Source: Halictus rubicundus
Lineage: Eukaryota > Arthropoda > Insecta > Hymenoptera > Halictidae
NCBI RefSeq assembly: GCF_050948215.1
Contig: NC_135158.1
Coordinates: forward strand, 3,333,822-3,397,821
DNA: 64,000 nt
Direction of reading: 5' to 3'
The first letter of the stretch is position 1. Each line of letters opens with the position of its first letter. Of the stretch, positions 13,723 through 24,042 are shown piece by piece. Both the position numbers and the translations under genes were made by a program. Under the pieces are notes generated by a model. It saw nothing but the letters and a program-made list of their open reading frames with translations, was not told where the DNA came from and ran no database searches.

Positions 13723-14328
13723 TATATATATCGTATGTATGTACGTATCAATACATACTTTGAATGAGCCTAATTCTAGATAAGTATGCGGTACGGTGAC
13801 CATATACAATAGATCGATTTGTTAATTCTCCGTATCGCTAGATCGCGACAATAACTCCTACACCAGGGAAAACATCGTTAAACGTTACTCTTCCTCCTAA
13901 TATTACCTTCATCTTCTCGTTCGCTCGTTTTGCATCATTCTACACTCTTCGTTTCATTCTCTCTTTTACAGACATTCGATGATTCTCTCTTTTTCATTCA
14001 TGTGATCATTCTCTCTTTTTCTCTCTGTCTCTCTTCTGTCTCGTCCTGTTCCTCCTTCCTCGTGTCAATCTAACTCCATTCGTCGCTCGAATATAATTAT
14101 TCGTTAGAAAAATTTGTACTCTTATAGGGGAGGTATCGAGCGGACCGCGACTACGCCTGAGCTGCCGTAATCGCCACCATTTTACATCGTAATAAAATCC
14201 CTTAAAAAATTCCAACAACTTTTAATTAGGTCTTCCATATTTTAATTTCTGTTCTTCGAAAGGTACAAGCGTTGAAATTAATTTTGTGCAATTCTTTTCC
14301 GTAGCTTGCAATATTATTTCCTATGTTT
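8913..14328. other. non-coding, nothing recognised
   Basis: The longest open frame is 135 codons (10647-10240, minus) and has no recognisable feature. A CA/CG-rich microsatellite lies near 12521-12557 and an AT repeat at 13685-13731. Confidence 0.4.
13685..13731. repeat. (AT)n-rich microsatellite
   Basis: AT repeats to about 13711 are followed by TTATAT-type sequence. Confidence 0.9.
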
Positions 14329-14660
14329 AACCCTCGCACTGTGTTCGAGCCACTATGATATTTAAAATTGCATTCTTCGTACAACACAAGCTTCCAGGTG
14401 AATTTTCATATAATTTTTTCTTTTTTTTTTTTTTTTCTTGTATTGCAATGCAATTTCTTTTATTGCTTCACGTTTTCTTCCCCCAACCCCCTGGCATATC
14501 CGAGACAATATGATATTTAAATATACACAATTTGTACGACAGGAGGTAAATGTCAATTTTATGAAATTTTTATGTGATTTTACTTTTTCATTTTCCTCTT
14601 TTCAACCCTTACAGCGCGATCGGAATTTTATACAATTTAAAATTCTCATTTTATTTTCTC
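14329..14660. repeat. degenerate tandem repeat, three units (155 and 120 bp apart)
   Basis: Each unit has AACCCT/AACCCC, then a CGAG or CGATCGG word, then ATGATATTTAAA or ATACAATTTAAA. Units start near 14329, 14484 and 14603. The last two-thirds of units 1 and 2 also align (GTACAACACAAG with GTACGACAGGAG). Confidence 0.55.
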
Positions 14661-15550
14661 GGTTCAGTTCTTCTTCTTAATATCCATCACTTCATAAGAA
14701 AAAGAACTGAATGTAATTAGCTATTCTTCTCCTCTTTACACTATTTTCTCCTTTTTCCTTTATATTAATTCTTCTGAATACAATATCCTTGAATGTTTCG
14801 TATCATCTCCCTTCAAATGTGATACTTAATGGTACGCTCTTGCTATTAAAAAATCTTCCGAACAAATTTCCTACATGCACAACGGTGTACAATTACAACT
14901 TGATAAATCTTCCAACCACATTTTCTAAACACATTCCTCTGAATCGATATGGATGTATAAATCAGCGAAACACAATGCGAGGATTCAACGTTCCATCCTT
15001 CTCAAGTCCTATCGATTCAAATCTTCCGAAGATTCTCTTTGGAATCCGAGCAAAATGGCGAACGACAGAACAGCCGATCGGCAGCCGGGTAGGCCAAGCG
15101 AGACGCATTCCCTTGATCAGCCACGAAACACGATCCCCGATTCGAGAGGGCGCAGTTCAATTAGAGCTTCCTCGATCGTTCCAAGAACACTCTCCTCCGC
15201 TTTCTCCCATTCATTGTCTCTACGATGCGATCCACCCCCGCTGCTTCAGAACGTTGTTCGCCCCGCGTAAAAAGGGAAAACAACCGCCATAAATAAAAGA
15301 ACGATAGAACGAAAGAAAGAATGAAAAGAAGGGAAGGCGCGGCTTCCGTGTTTTTCATTTGCACAGCACTCGAGACGTCTGCCAATTAAATTAAATAGTG
15401 TTTCGACGCAGGATCAACGATTCCTCGCGACTCGAAATAAAGGACGACCCCCCTCGAAGTCTATTTGCGATGCAATAATCCATCAAACAAACCCGTGTTT
15501 CACGACTCCCTCTCTCTCTTGCATTCTCATTTCCCTCCCTCTTTTCTGCT

Positions 15551-15655
<105 letters not shown>

Positions 15656-15855
15656 GGTCAGTTTCGTGGCTGAATCTCGGAAGAATGCATCTCATCTCTA
15701 TCTTTCTTTTCTCGTCTCTTTCTCTCTTGATCTCCGGTTTCGACGAAAGAAAACGCGGTGGAACGGAAAGGAAAGCTAGTGGTTCAGCCAACGAGAATTC
15801 GGACAAGGGCTTCCGGAACACGGTTCGGTAAACGGAGCGTCTCTTTTCCTCGATT

Positions 15856-15875
15856 TCTCTCTTCTCTTTTTCTTT

Positions 15876-15926
<51 letters not shown>

Positions 15927-15927
15927 A
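15856..15927 (+). repeat. (CT)n / (TTC) microsatellite
   Basis: The core CT run is 15882-15915, with TTTTTC interruptions before it. Confidence 0.93.
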
Positions 15928-16505
15928 TTCTCTTCATTATTCGCTAGCGATGGGTAGCAGATCCTCTCATTCGACAGTCGCTCGGCTCATTCACTCGAGA
16001 TCACTAAACACCGAAGGAGAGCGCGCTCGGATCTTACTCGGAAAATCCTCCAATGATTATCTCGCTCCAATGTTGAGCGTAAACGCCTGTCGATCTCTCC
16101 CTCTCTCCTTTCTTTTATTACCATTGTTCTCGTTTTCTCGGAGATCCGAACGCGCCCGGGTTCCGTCTACAAGCTACAAAAATGGGAGACAGCTTCGATC
16201 GCATGCTTAACCGTCTACGAGCAAAGGGTAACCTACTGGGATCATCGTCGTCGACGATCTATAGTCCACGGGACGATCCCCTCAGGGAGCGTGATCGTCG
16301 ATTACGGTGATCCAGGGGATGGGGCGCGTCTGATTATTATAGTTCGCGTGCGATTATGCGGGTGCGTTCTAACGGTGAAAAAACCGCGTCGCGAAATTAC
16401 GCCGATCGGACCGTCGTGCGTCAGCGCGGCTGTTTCTCACGTCGAGGTCGATCCTCGCGCTATAGTGATCTCCCAGGTCGATGGAGTATACCTTTTTTCT
16501 TTTAG

Positions 16506-16790
16506 GTGAAATTAATTGGTCGGTGGTCTGAAAGCCGGTGATTCACCTGGTGACGGTTTGTTCTCTTCAGGAAAGTAAAAGAACGATCATAGAAATAAAC
16601 GAGAAGTTCACGGTTGTGCATTCACTTTATAATTTAATTCTCAGTTCTTTCGATTCACTGAGATCTTTTGTTTGTTTCTAGGAAAATTAAGTGGGTTATC
16701 TGGAAGCCGTTAATTGACCTGCAGATGATCTGTTCGCTTTTTGAAGTTTTTTTAACGATGGTGAAAATAGAAGAGAAGAAAGTGAATTGA
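16506..16790. repeat. 173-bp degenerate duplication
   Basis: The segment from GTGAAATTAATTGGTCGGTGGTCTG (16506) aligns with GGAAAATTAAGTGGGTTATCTGG (about 16680). Shared downstream words are AAGCCG, TTGACCTG or TTCACCTG, TGATCTGTTC or CGGTTTGTTC, and GAGAAG. Both units are preceded by a T-rich run ending in TAG. Confidence 0.6.
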
Positions 16791-17818
16791 GACAATATCA
16801 ATTCCTAAAAATGCCTAAAATCATAGACTGTTTTATTAAAAAAAAAATTAAAGAATGACTAAAACGTTCCTTTTTCGATTGAAAAATGTCGGAAAAAGCT
16901 TCCAAAATTCCCAGAAATTCACAGAAGGTAACGCGAACCTCTCTGACCCGAGATTGCCTTAATTTCACTAATACGAAGAAGTGGTATACTGATTTCAAGT
17001 GCAAGGGATGCGCGAGTCGCCCCGACGCGACTGAAAGCGCGTCTCTCAGGCGTAACCACAGTGAAACGCTTGACAGCAAAGCTTTACCCTGACAGATAAA
17101 CGCACCGAGCCCGATAGAAAGATTTCGTGAAGCCTTAAAACGTTAATGGTGTATCGCTTTCGAATACCACGTAGCCAATCATGGATTGCCGGGGGTTGAA
17201 AACCCTCTCGAACGATTTCCACCGAAGGGGTTCGAGTCGGATATCGATTAAAAGCTACTTAACCGAGAGAACAGTCTAGGATCTAGGTCGAAATTCCACA
17301 CGTTGCCTAGTCTACGAACTGCGCGCGCTAGTCTAAAGCGAAGTTATAAAAGAGAGCAGAGGATCCAGTCGGAGTTGGTTCCCCTTTCCGTGAAATCGTT
17401 CGAGAGACACCCCCTATGAAAAGTTTAACCACTACGAACGAGTTTAGACGTTGATTTCCGATAGGAGCGGCAATTTCCACGCAACTTTCTCTTCGCTTTC
17501 GATTCCCAACAACCTCGACAAACGTCTCTCTCCAACCTCTGTCTCTCAAAATTTTCCCTTCTCTCGCATTTTCTCTCTGTCTCTCTCTCTGTTCAATCCT
17601 TCGCGCGTCCCTTATTTCCCAACCTTCCCTCTTCGATTCCCCGATTCGAAAAACTCTCTGTCAGTTGTCCCGTTTGGTCCGCACTACCAGCATTGTTTAA
17701 TTCCTTGCTTTCGCAATGCCACAAGAAAATTGCTTGTGTTCGTATTTTTTGTCTTATCTCCTTATTACATCCCTTATTACATCCTTTCCCACATGCCTGC
17801 CGTCCGATCGGTTTTCCC

Positions 17819-17858
17819 CTTCTCTCTCTCTCTCTCTCTCACTCTCACTCTCACTCTC
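17819..17858 (+). repeat. (CT)n with CACTCT interruptions
   Basis: A pure CT run to 17840 is followed by ACTCTC repeats. Confidence 0.93.
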
Positions 17859-18233
17859 TCCACTCTCTTCTTCTTCTTCTTACTCCTCGGCTCACCTATC
17901 ATTCCATTTAAACGTTTAATTAGTTAGTACATGCTAAAACACACGCGATAGAAAAAACTACAGCTAAAAGAACGCGGGCTTCGCGAATCGTGTTTCTCGT
18001 CCTCCGTCGATCCTCCGTCGATCGTCGGAGGATCTCTTGCGTTTCTCATGTTCGTTCGTTCCTCGCCAATTGTTCTCGTATCGTTTTCGACGCGAGAGAG
18101 AAATTTCTCCGGTTCCTGGTGAAGTTTCGTCCGCAAACTTTTCTCTCCCCCTTCCACGGGTCAATTCGAAAGTTCGATCGTATCGAAAGGGCCGAACGGA
18201 GCAGAGACTCGATCGAAGTTTCCTCGAGAGGGA

Positions 18234-18254
18234 TCTCTCTCTCTCTCTCTCTCT
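18234..18254 (+). repeat. short (CT)n tract
   Basis: There are about ten CT repeats. Confidence 0.9.
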
Positions 18255-18989
18255 TTCTCCGTTCTCTTTCTCTTTCCTTCGTCCGTGCTCGCTCTATTTT
18301 CTCGCTGCTTTCCTCCGTCTTATTGTTTCCGATTCTCCTTCTCGTACACTCTTTTCTTTTTTCTTTTTCTTCTTTACGCAAAGAACTAGCAATAAATTAC
18401 GCGGTTTTCTACGCTTAAACTAAACTTAAACTCGAACCTCGATAAATCCTAGCGCGTTCAAGACGTACACTCGACCCTTGTTGCCCGATCTCGTTTCGTG
18501 ATCGCCTCGGCGATCGCTTAAAAAAATAGGGTACAAAAATTATACATCTAAATTTCAAAGCCTTACCGAAATACAAAACTACTACGCGTATAAACCTACC
18601 CGCGCCGACAATTTCAATTTTGTTTCGTACCTCAATTTCTTTTCTCCTTTTTTTTTGCTTTTGTTTTCGACAAATTTCGCTCCTCTTTTTTCCTTGGTTT
18701 TCTCGCTTAATAAAAAACACAGCCGAATTAAAATGCCCCGAAACATTTACGCTCCAACGAAACTTTTCGCTCTGCTCGCGAAAATTTTGCATCGATCAAC
18801 CCGCGATCTTCTTTAATGGCGCCCGATTCGAATACGTTCGCGTGTCGAAACCGAAGCGACTATTCTATACGATTAAACACCGATTGATTACGTCTCTTAA
18901 CGCCGATATCGAAAAAAAAGGAAATTGCTTATCGTTTCCAGATTATACGAAAGACTTTACCTCTCCCTGTATCTCGCGAATTTTCGCGT

Positions 18990-19014
18990 TCTCTCCCTCT
19001 CTCTCTCTCTCTCT
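18990..19014 (+). repeat. short (CT)n tract
   Basis: This is a CT run with one CCC interruption. Confidence 0.9.
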
Positions 19015-20870
19015 GCCGCGAGACTCACTTCCGAGAATACAGAAAACGCCGAAGTGCGAAACGAGCTCGCCGCGCGGATCCATGGATCCCCGTGGATCCA
19101 CCGGGATAAAAGAAAGAAACGAAACGACTGCGTCGCTTCGTTCGCATCAAGATTCGGAAAGAACCCTAAACGCTTCGATAGACCGACTTGTGCTCCCTCG
19201 CCGTGCAGCATCGATCTTCAGATTCGAAGATCCATTGTTCAGGATCTCCGAAATTCTGGAGGATCGTCGGTGTTCCACGTTCGAGTCGATCGATTCACAG
19301 ATTCACTACTTTTATTGCGATGCTAGAGCTAAGACTAAGGGAAACTTTGCTACCCGTAGATCTGCTCGAACTAGGAACATCGATGTTCCGCTATCGTTCA
19401 CGATAGATCGTGGAGACTCGTCGAAGCTTTCAGCGAGCCAACGGAGCGTTCGATCCACATGAAAGATCGTGATTTTTTTTTTTTGAGAAATCGTCGAGAA
19501 ACTACGTCTACTAGAAAAAGGCTACCACCGAAGGGAACAGAGAGCGATACACACCGACAATTATACCGCTATATACATAGTAATTAGTACACCGTAAACG
19601 CGATTATATGTACGAAGGGGAGGGGAGTTGGTTAGGTAGCACATCCACACGCCATTCAGACACATCGGTTGCACCCCTTCAGGAAATCGGCTGCCAATAG
19701 CCGGCTTCGGGGCTCGGGGAGCCTAGCATCTAACGATCATCTACATCGATCGTGATCGACGCCATCTTTCCGTCCATACTTCCGTCTAAATACTCCACCC
19801 CCTCTTGCTCGTCTACCCTCCCCGAAAATCGCGATCCTGATCGCTTGGGGATTGACTGAGAATTTCCGAAATGATTCGAGGGTTGATCGACCTGACACGT
19901 CCGAAACTGACGTATCAATTTAAGAACTATTATTGTTATTCGGACTAAGGGTTGGAGCATCGTCCAAGATGGCTTTAAGTTTATTATAAAATTCAGGAAG
20001 CTGTTGGGAGAAGCTGAGAAACTTCTGGTGAATTGTAGACTTTTGGTGAAGCAGTGAAATTAGAAAATTTGGACAGTCTACACTGTCTACGCAGCTTCCG
20101 ATCAAATTTATGATCGAAATCAACCCTGAAATCATCCGCAAGAGGGGTACCAGTAAGCCCATCGCAAGTCCTGAGAATCTATACGAATACAACCCACGCG
20201 AGAACGAAAAAACCTAACGTAACGAAGCGAGAATTGAACCATGATGCGCGACGAGTAATAGAATCTTCGTGTATCCGTGTGTGTTATACTCGTGTGTAAA
20301 TGTATATGTACGTGTACTCTCTCACACTATTTTCTCTTTCTCTCTGTCTCTCGCTCTCTTCCAAGTATACAGTTGCTTTCATTCCCATAACGAGACTCAC
20401 TCACTCACTCTCTCTCTCTTCTCGGAGCTTCGATCGATTGGATCACGGCTCGTAAAAACCAGAGGGTACAAGAGAGGGGGTTGAGGGGTTGATGAAGCGA
20501 GGGAACATAAAAGGTGGGCGGAAAGGGAGGATTCTCGAAAGGAAATAAATCCGAGGAAACGAAACGAAGAGCCGTGAACCAATTGTCTCCGCAGCTAAGT
20601 CGATTAACTTATCGATCCTCCGCATCTCAGCAGTCATCGACTTTCGCTTCTCTCGCTCGCTGTCCACCTTTGACTCTTTCTCTTTCTCATCTTGCGTCGC
20701 AATCACACTTTTTCCCCTTTCCTCTTAACTCTCTCGTTCGTCGAGAATCATCTCTTTCAATAAACACATTAAAATTTTCTCCTCCCCCTACACCTCTGGT
20801 ATAATTTCTTGTATGGTGTGTGATTGTGTATGGTGTGTAATTCGTGTGATCGGAGAGATAACTCGAGCGA

Positions 20871-20872
<2 letters not shown>

Positions 20873-20914
<42 letters not shown>
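20873..20914 (+). repeat. (CT)n microsatellite, 42 bp
   Basis: This is an uninterrupted CT run. Confidence 0.95.
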
Positions 20915-20917
<3 letters not shown>

Positions 20918-21260
20918 CGCGAGCGACTCGTCGTTACTAATTTTTCGACCACACACGCCCGAAACACGCGAGAGAGCAGACGGGAACAGGTGCTATAGGT
21001 TAAACAACAACATTAGGTTCCTATGTACATTTGTACCTTAGCCAACGTATCCCCGGATCGACTCGATCGCGGGCCGGGCTCCCAGGATCTACGCTCCTTC
21101 AATATCTCCCAAAAAAATCCTCGTCTCGTTGATCGAAATCGTGTCGAACCATTCGATTTTTAGAGAAATCTCTGTTAGTAACCATTAAATGTCAACTGCA
21201 AATGTTGCAATTCTTTCCATTCAGAGATTCTTCATGGAGATCCATCGGAAATCTAAGCTG

Positions 21261-21460
21261 TGTTATGCTATTTTATACTGTGCCATGATATTTTATGCTG
21301 TGCCACCCTATTCCATGTTCTGCCATGTTATTTTATCTTACGCCATACTATTTTATGCTATGCAATACTGTGTTACCATAGACTAGGATATTTTATAGAA
21401 CCGATGCTGAAAAGTTTGCTTTAGTACAGCATAACATAGTATGGCATAAGACAGCACAAC
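21261..21460. repeat. 20-bp minisatellite with inverted arm
   Basis: Five clear 20-bp units start exactly at 21261, 21281, 21301, 21321 and 21341 (consensus TGCCATNNTATTTTATGCTG), and two more decayed ones follow to 21400. At 21426-21457 the reverse complement of a unit pair appears, reading on the minus strand GTGCTGTCTTATGCCATACT then ATGTTATGCTGT. Array and arm could form a long hairpin. Confidence 0.85.
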
Positions 21461-21549
21461 TTAGTTCACCAACGGATCCAACGCTTTAAAACTGTATTAC
21501 TCTTGATCTACGAATTACTGTGACTCGCATACATGTTCAGAAAACTTCT

Positions 21550-21790
21550 GAGCAATTACTAACGGTGGAAATTTGCCATACGATACTTATTTTATTACCT
21601 TTGTCACCCTCTCTTTCGCTATAATACATTCTCTTCAACTCTGATATCAGTTTAGATGATTTTCGAACAATTATCAAGGGTGGAAAATTGTCATAAAACA
21701 CCTATTTTATTATTTAAATCGCCCTCTCCTTCTATAGTTCTCTATAATACATTCTCTTCAACGCTGATATCAATTTCATGATTCTAATTT
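21550..21790. repeat. 115-123-bp tandem duplication
   Basis: Unit 1 starts GAGCAATTACTAACGGTGG (21550) and unit 2 GAACAATTATCAAGGGTGG (21665). Both contain TATTTTATTA, CCCTCTC and the identical CTATAATACATTCTCTTCAA (21619 and 21742), then CTGATATCA. Confidence 0.85.
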
Positions 21791-21799
21791 GGACGAATA

Positions 21800-22748
21800 T
21801 GTACGACAGTTTTCTTGGAACAAGTATGCAAGTCTTATTATCTGTTTCTGAAGTATTCTATCAAAGAAGGAGAAACATTATACTTGCAAGATGGAGATCA
21901 TTCTCCGGGATAGTGCAAAAAGCTCGGATCGATTCAACTATTGCAAGGATTTCAAAGAAAGAATAGTTCGAAGCTTTTCTGACGCTAAACGTTACAATAA
22001 ACAACAGAGTAAAGACACGGCCGTCTTTATATAGAAAAATCAACGAAGATGCGAATTTCCTATCATTTCCATTTCCAAACAAGAACACCATCGATTCTAG
22101 AGTCAATCTACGTGTCACACACGGTGTTCAGAGTGTCAACGAGACGGGACAGGTGATTATCAACCTTCTAAATTTCCGTAGGACTCGTGCAGATCCTCGG
22201 AGAACATCGGACTACCCCCAGTGTAGCCGTAGCGCTCGATCCTCTTTAAAAAATCTCCGAAGAACCAACTCGAAAAACCTTCAACGCGATTTGGCACCGA
22301 TACTGTCCCACGAACCACCCTGCCAGCAGCCAACAATGTTTCTTGAGAGGTCTCGGATTGCTAGCAGGGCTTGAAAATAACTGTTCCGACCCGTTATGTA
22401 AGAGCTCCGACTGAAACTGCTGTGGAGAACCTCTGTCAATAAGAACTCTCTGCCATGAAGTGCCACATCAACCGAAGCACAAATTGAAAATATGAAATCG
22501 AAAGAACTTCCTATTCTGAATCATACAATAACTGTGCACGAATGTCGAAATTTCATGCATTTACGAGAAAAATTCAAAGAATTCAATAATGTAAACGCAC
22601 CATTTGCAACTAAAATTAGTAAAGAAGGAAAGAAACTATAGCTAATTCTCCAGGCAGACAATTTTTATTCTGCATGAAATTATTATAACTCAAATATTTT
22701 GAACCGTCTTCCTCTGCTATGACAATTTTCCAACTAAATGCCCAAATA
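21800..22748. other. non-coding, nothing recognised
   Basis: There are short chance open frames only. Confidence 0.4.
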
Positions 22749-22910
22749 CAGTGATTTCTCTATATATGTCGCCATGGCCTGGATGATAAATGTCGCGGAA
22801 TTACCCCCACTACCGCAGGTTACACCCCGTAACGCGGCTCGAGTATGTCCCCTGGACGATACTTGTCGCTGGCAAGACCCGTGTTGTTGACATATATCGA
22901 GAATTCTCTG
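22749..22910. mobile_element. Tc1/mariner-type MITE, copy 1 (longest)
   Basis: This 162-bp element is flanked by TA (22747-22748 and 22911-22912). The left terminus is CAGTGATTTCTCTATATATG; the right terminus read inward is CAGAGAATTCTCGATATATG. It shares with copy 2 the inner blocks TCGCGGAATTA and CTGGCAAGACCCGTGTTGTT. No coding capacity is seen; mobilisation in trans by a mariner-like transposase is inferred from the termini and TA duplication. Confidence 0.8.
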
Positions 22911-23596
22911 TATATAGTAAATTAATACAAAGGTCCATCGTATAACCGAAATGATGACGAATTGCAGTACCGATATGGAAACCAAGCGAGGAACCACAAC
23001 TGAAACGGACAATGGTTGAAAATTTCGATTTTTCGTGAGAGTTATTTAAAGCAAAGGTTCTCCGGGGCCATCTCAAGAACCGAGACCGATGTCCTAACAG
23101 TTTCCAAGGCCCGATCGCCAATGAATCGCCGAGAGCCCGGCTCCATCGATCGCGCAGTGTGAAAGACAGCCGGTGTGTGTACTATTTGCGTGGTCGGCGA
23201 TCGCCGGCCCCCGCCTCTCGATCGGTCGCGATAAAAATCTTTCCCACCACCCCCACCCCACCCACCCTGGAAACACGCGAAACATTTTGAATCATCCTCG
23301 CCCATCAAACGAAATCTCACACTCCCAGTTTCTTTTTCGCATCGACAAAAGAACGCTGAAAAACCGGTTGGACCGATCGGGGGGTCGAGGGGCACGCGGT
23401 GCAGGGGAACGTAAACGCCGCCGTCCGCCCAAGAAATAAACAAAATCGCTCTCCAGTAGCGCACTCGATAAAATTTCTTCGTCGTTCGTAACACGTTCAG
23501 TATAACAACACCATTGGGCAATGTACACTAATTACACGATTCTTTTATTTCGCTTACACGGGTTCCGCTGGAAATATCGACTTCCTTTTCATCTTT

Positions 23597-23612
23597 CTCT
23601 CTCTCTCTCTCT
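23597..23612 (+). repeat. short (CT)n tract
   Basis: There are about eight CT repeats within a pyrimidine-rich region. Confidence 0.85.
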
Positions 23613-23998
23613 TGCTCTCTCTTTTTCCCTTTCCTCGGAAACAACAGTGGCCTCTGAATCAGCGAATGTTCTCTTTTATTTACTCTCTCAATCTCTCTCT
23701 TCACCACGTTTCTCTTCCTCTTCTTCTCTCTGCTCGCGAAGGGAGGGAGTGAGATTTATAATCTGTATAAACTTAATCGGGACTCGACGCGGGTGGACCG
23801 AAAGGATTCTCTCGTGGACACATGTCTCTCTGATCTCTTTCTCTCTTCTTTCATCCCCTCTCTTTCTCTCACCCTTTTCTTCTTTTATTTTCCCGGCCCT
23901 GTGTCGCAGATATTCTGATCGATCTTTCGGCTCCACGCTCGCGATGGCTTCACCATATTCTTCTTTTTTTTCATCCGTGTTAATAATATGCATATTTT

Positions 23999-24002
<4 letters not shown>

Positions 24003-24039
<37 letters not shown>
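24003..24039 (+). repeat. (CT)n microsatellite
   Basis: This uninterrupted CT run is followed by interrupted CTTTCTCTC sequence. Confidence 0.95.

Positions 24040-24042
<3 letters not shown>

Larger units (their letters stand above)
16800..21260. other. non-coding, pyrimidine-rich + strand
   Basis: The stretch contains four CT tracts (listed separately). An open frame of 280 codons at 18620-19462 (+) spans a CT tract and has no domain-like composition; I treat it as a by-product of skewed composition. Confidence 0.4.

Noticed and set aside
18620..19462. Open frame of 280 codons on the + strand
   Set aside because: It runs through a CT tract and pyrimidine-skewed DNA, with no recognisable motif; skewed composition depletes stops.
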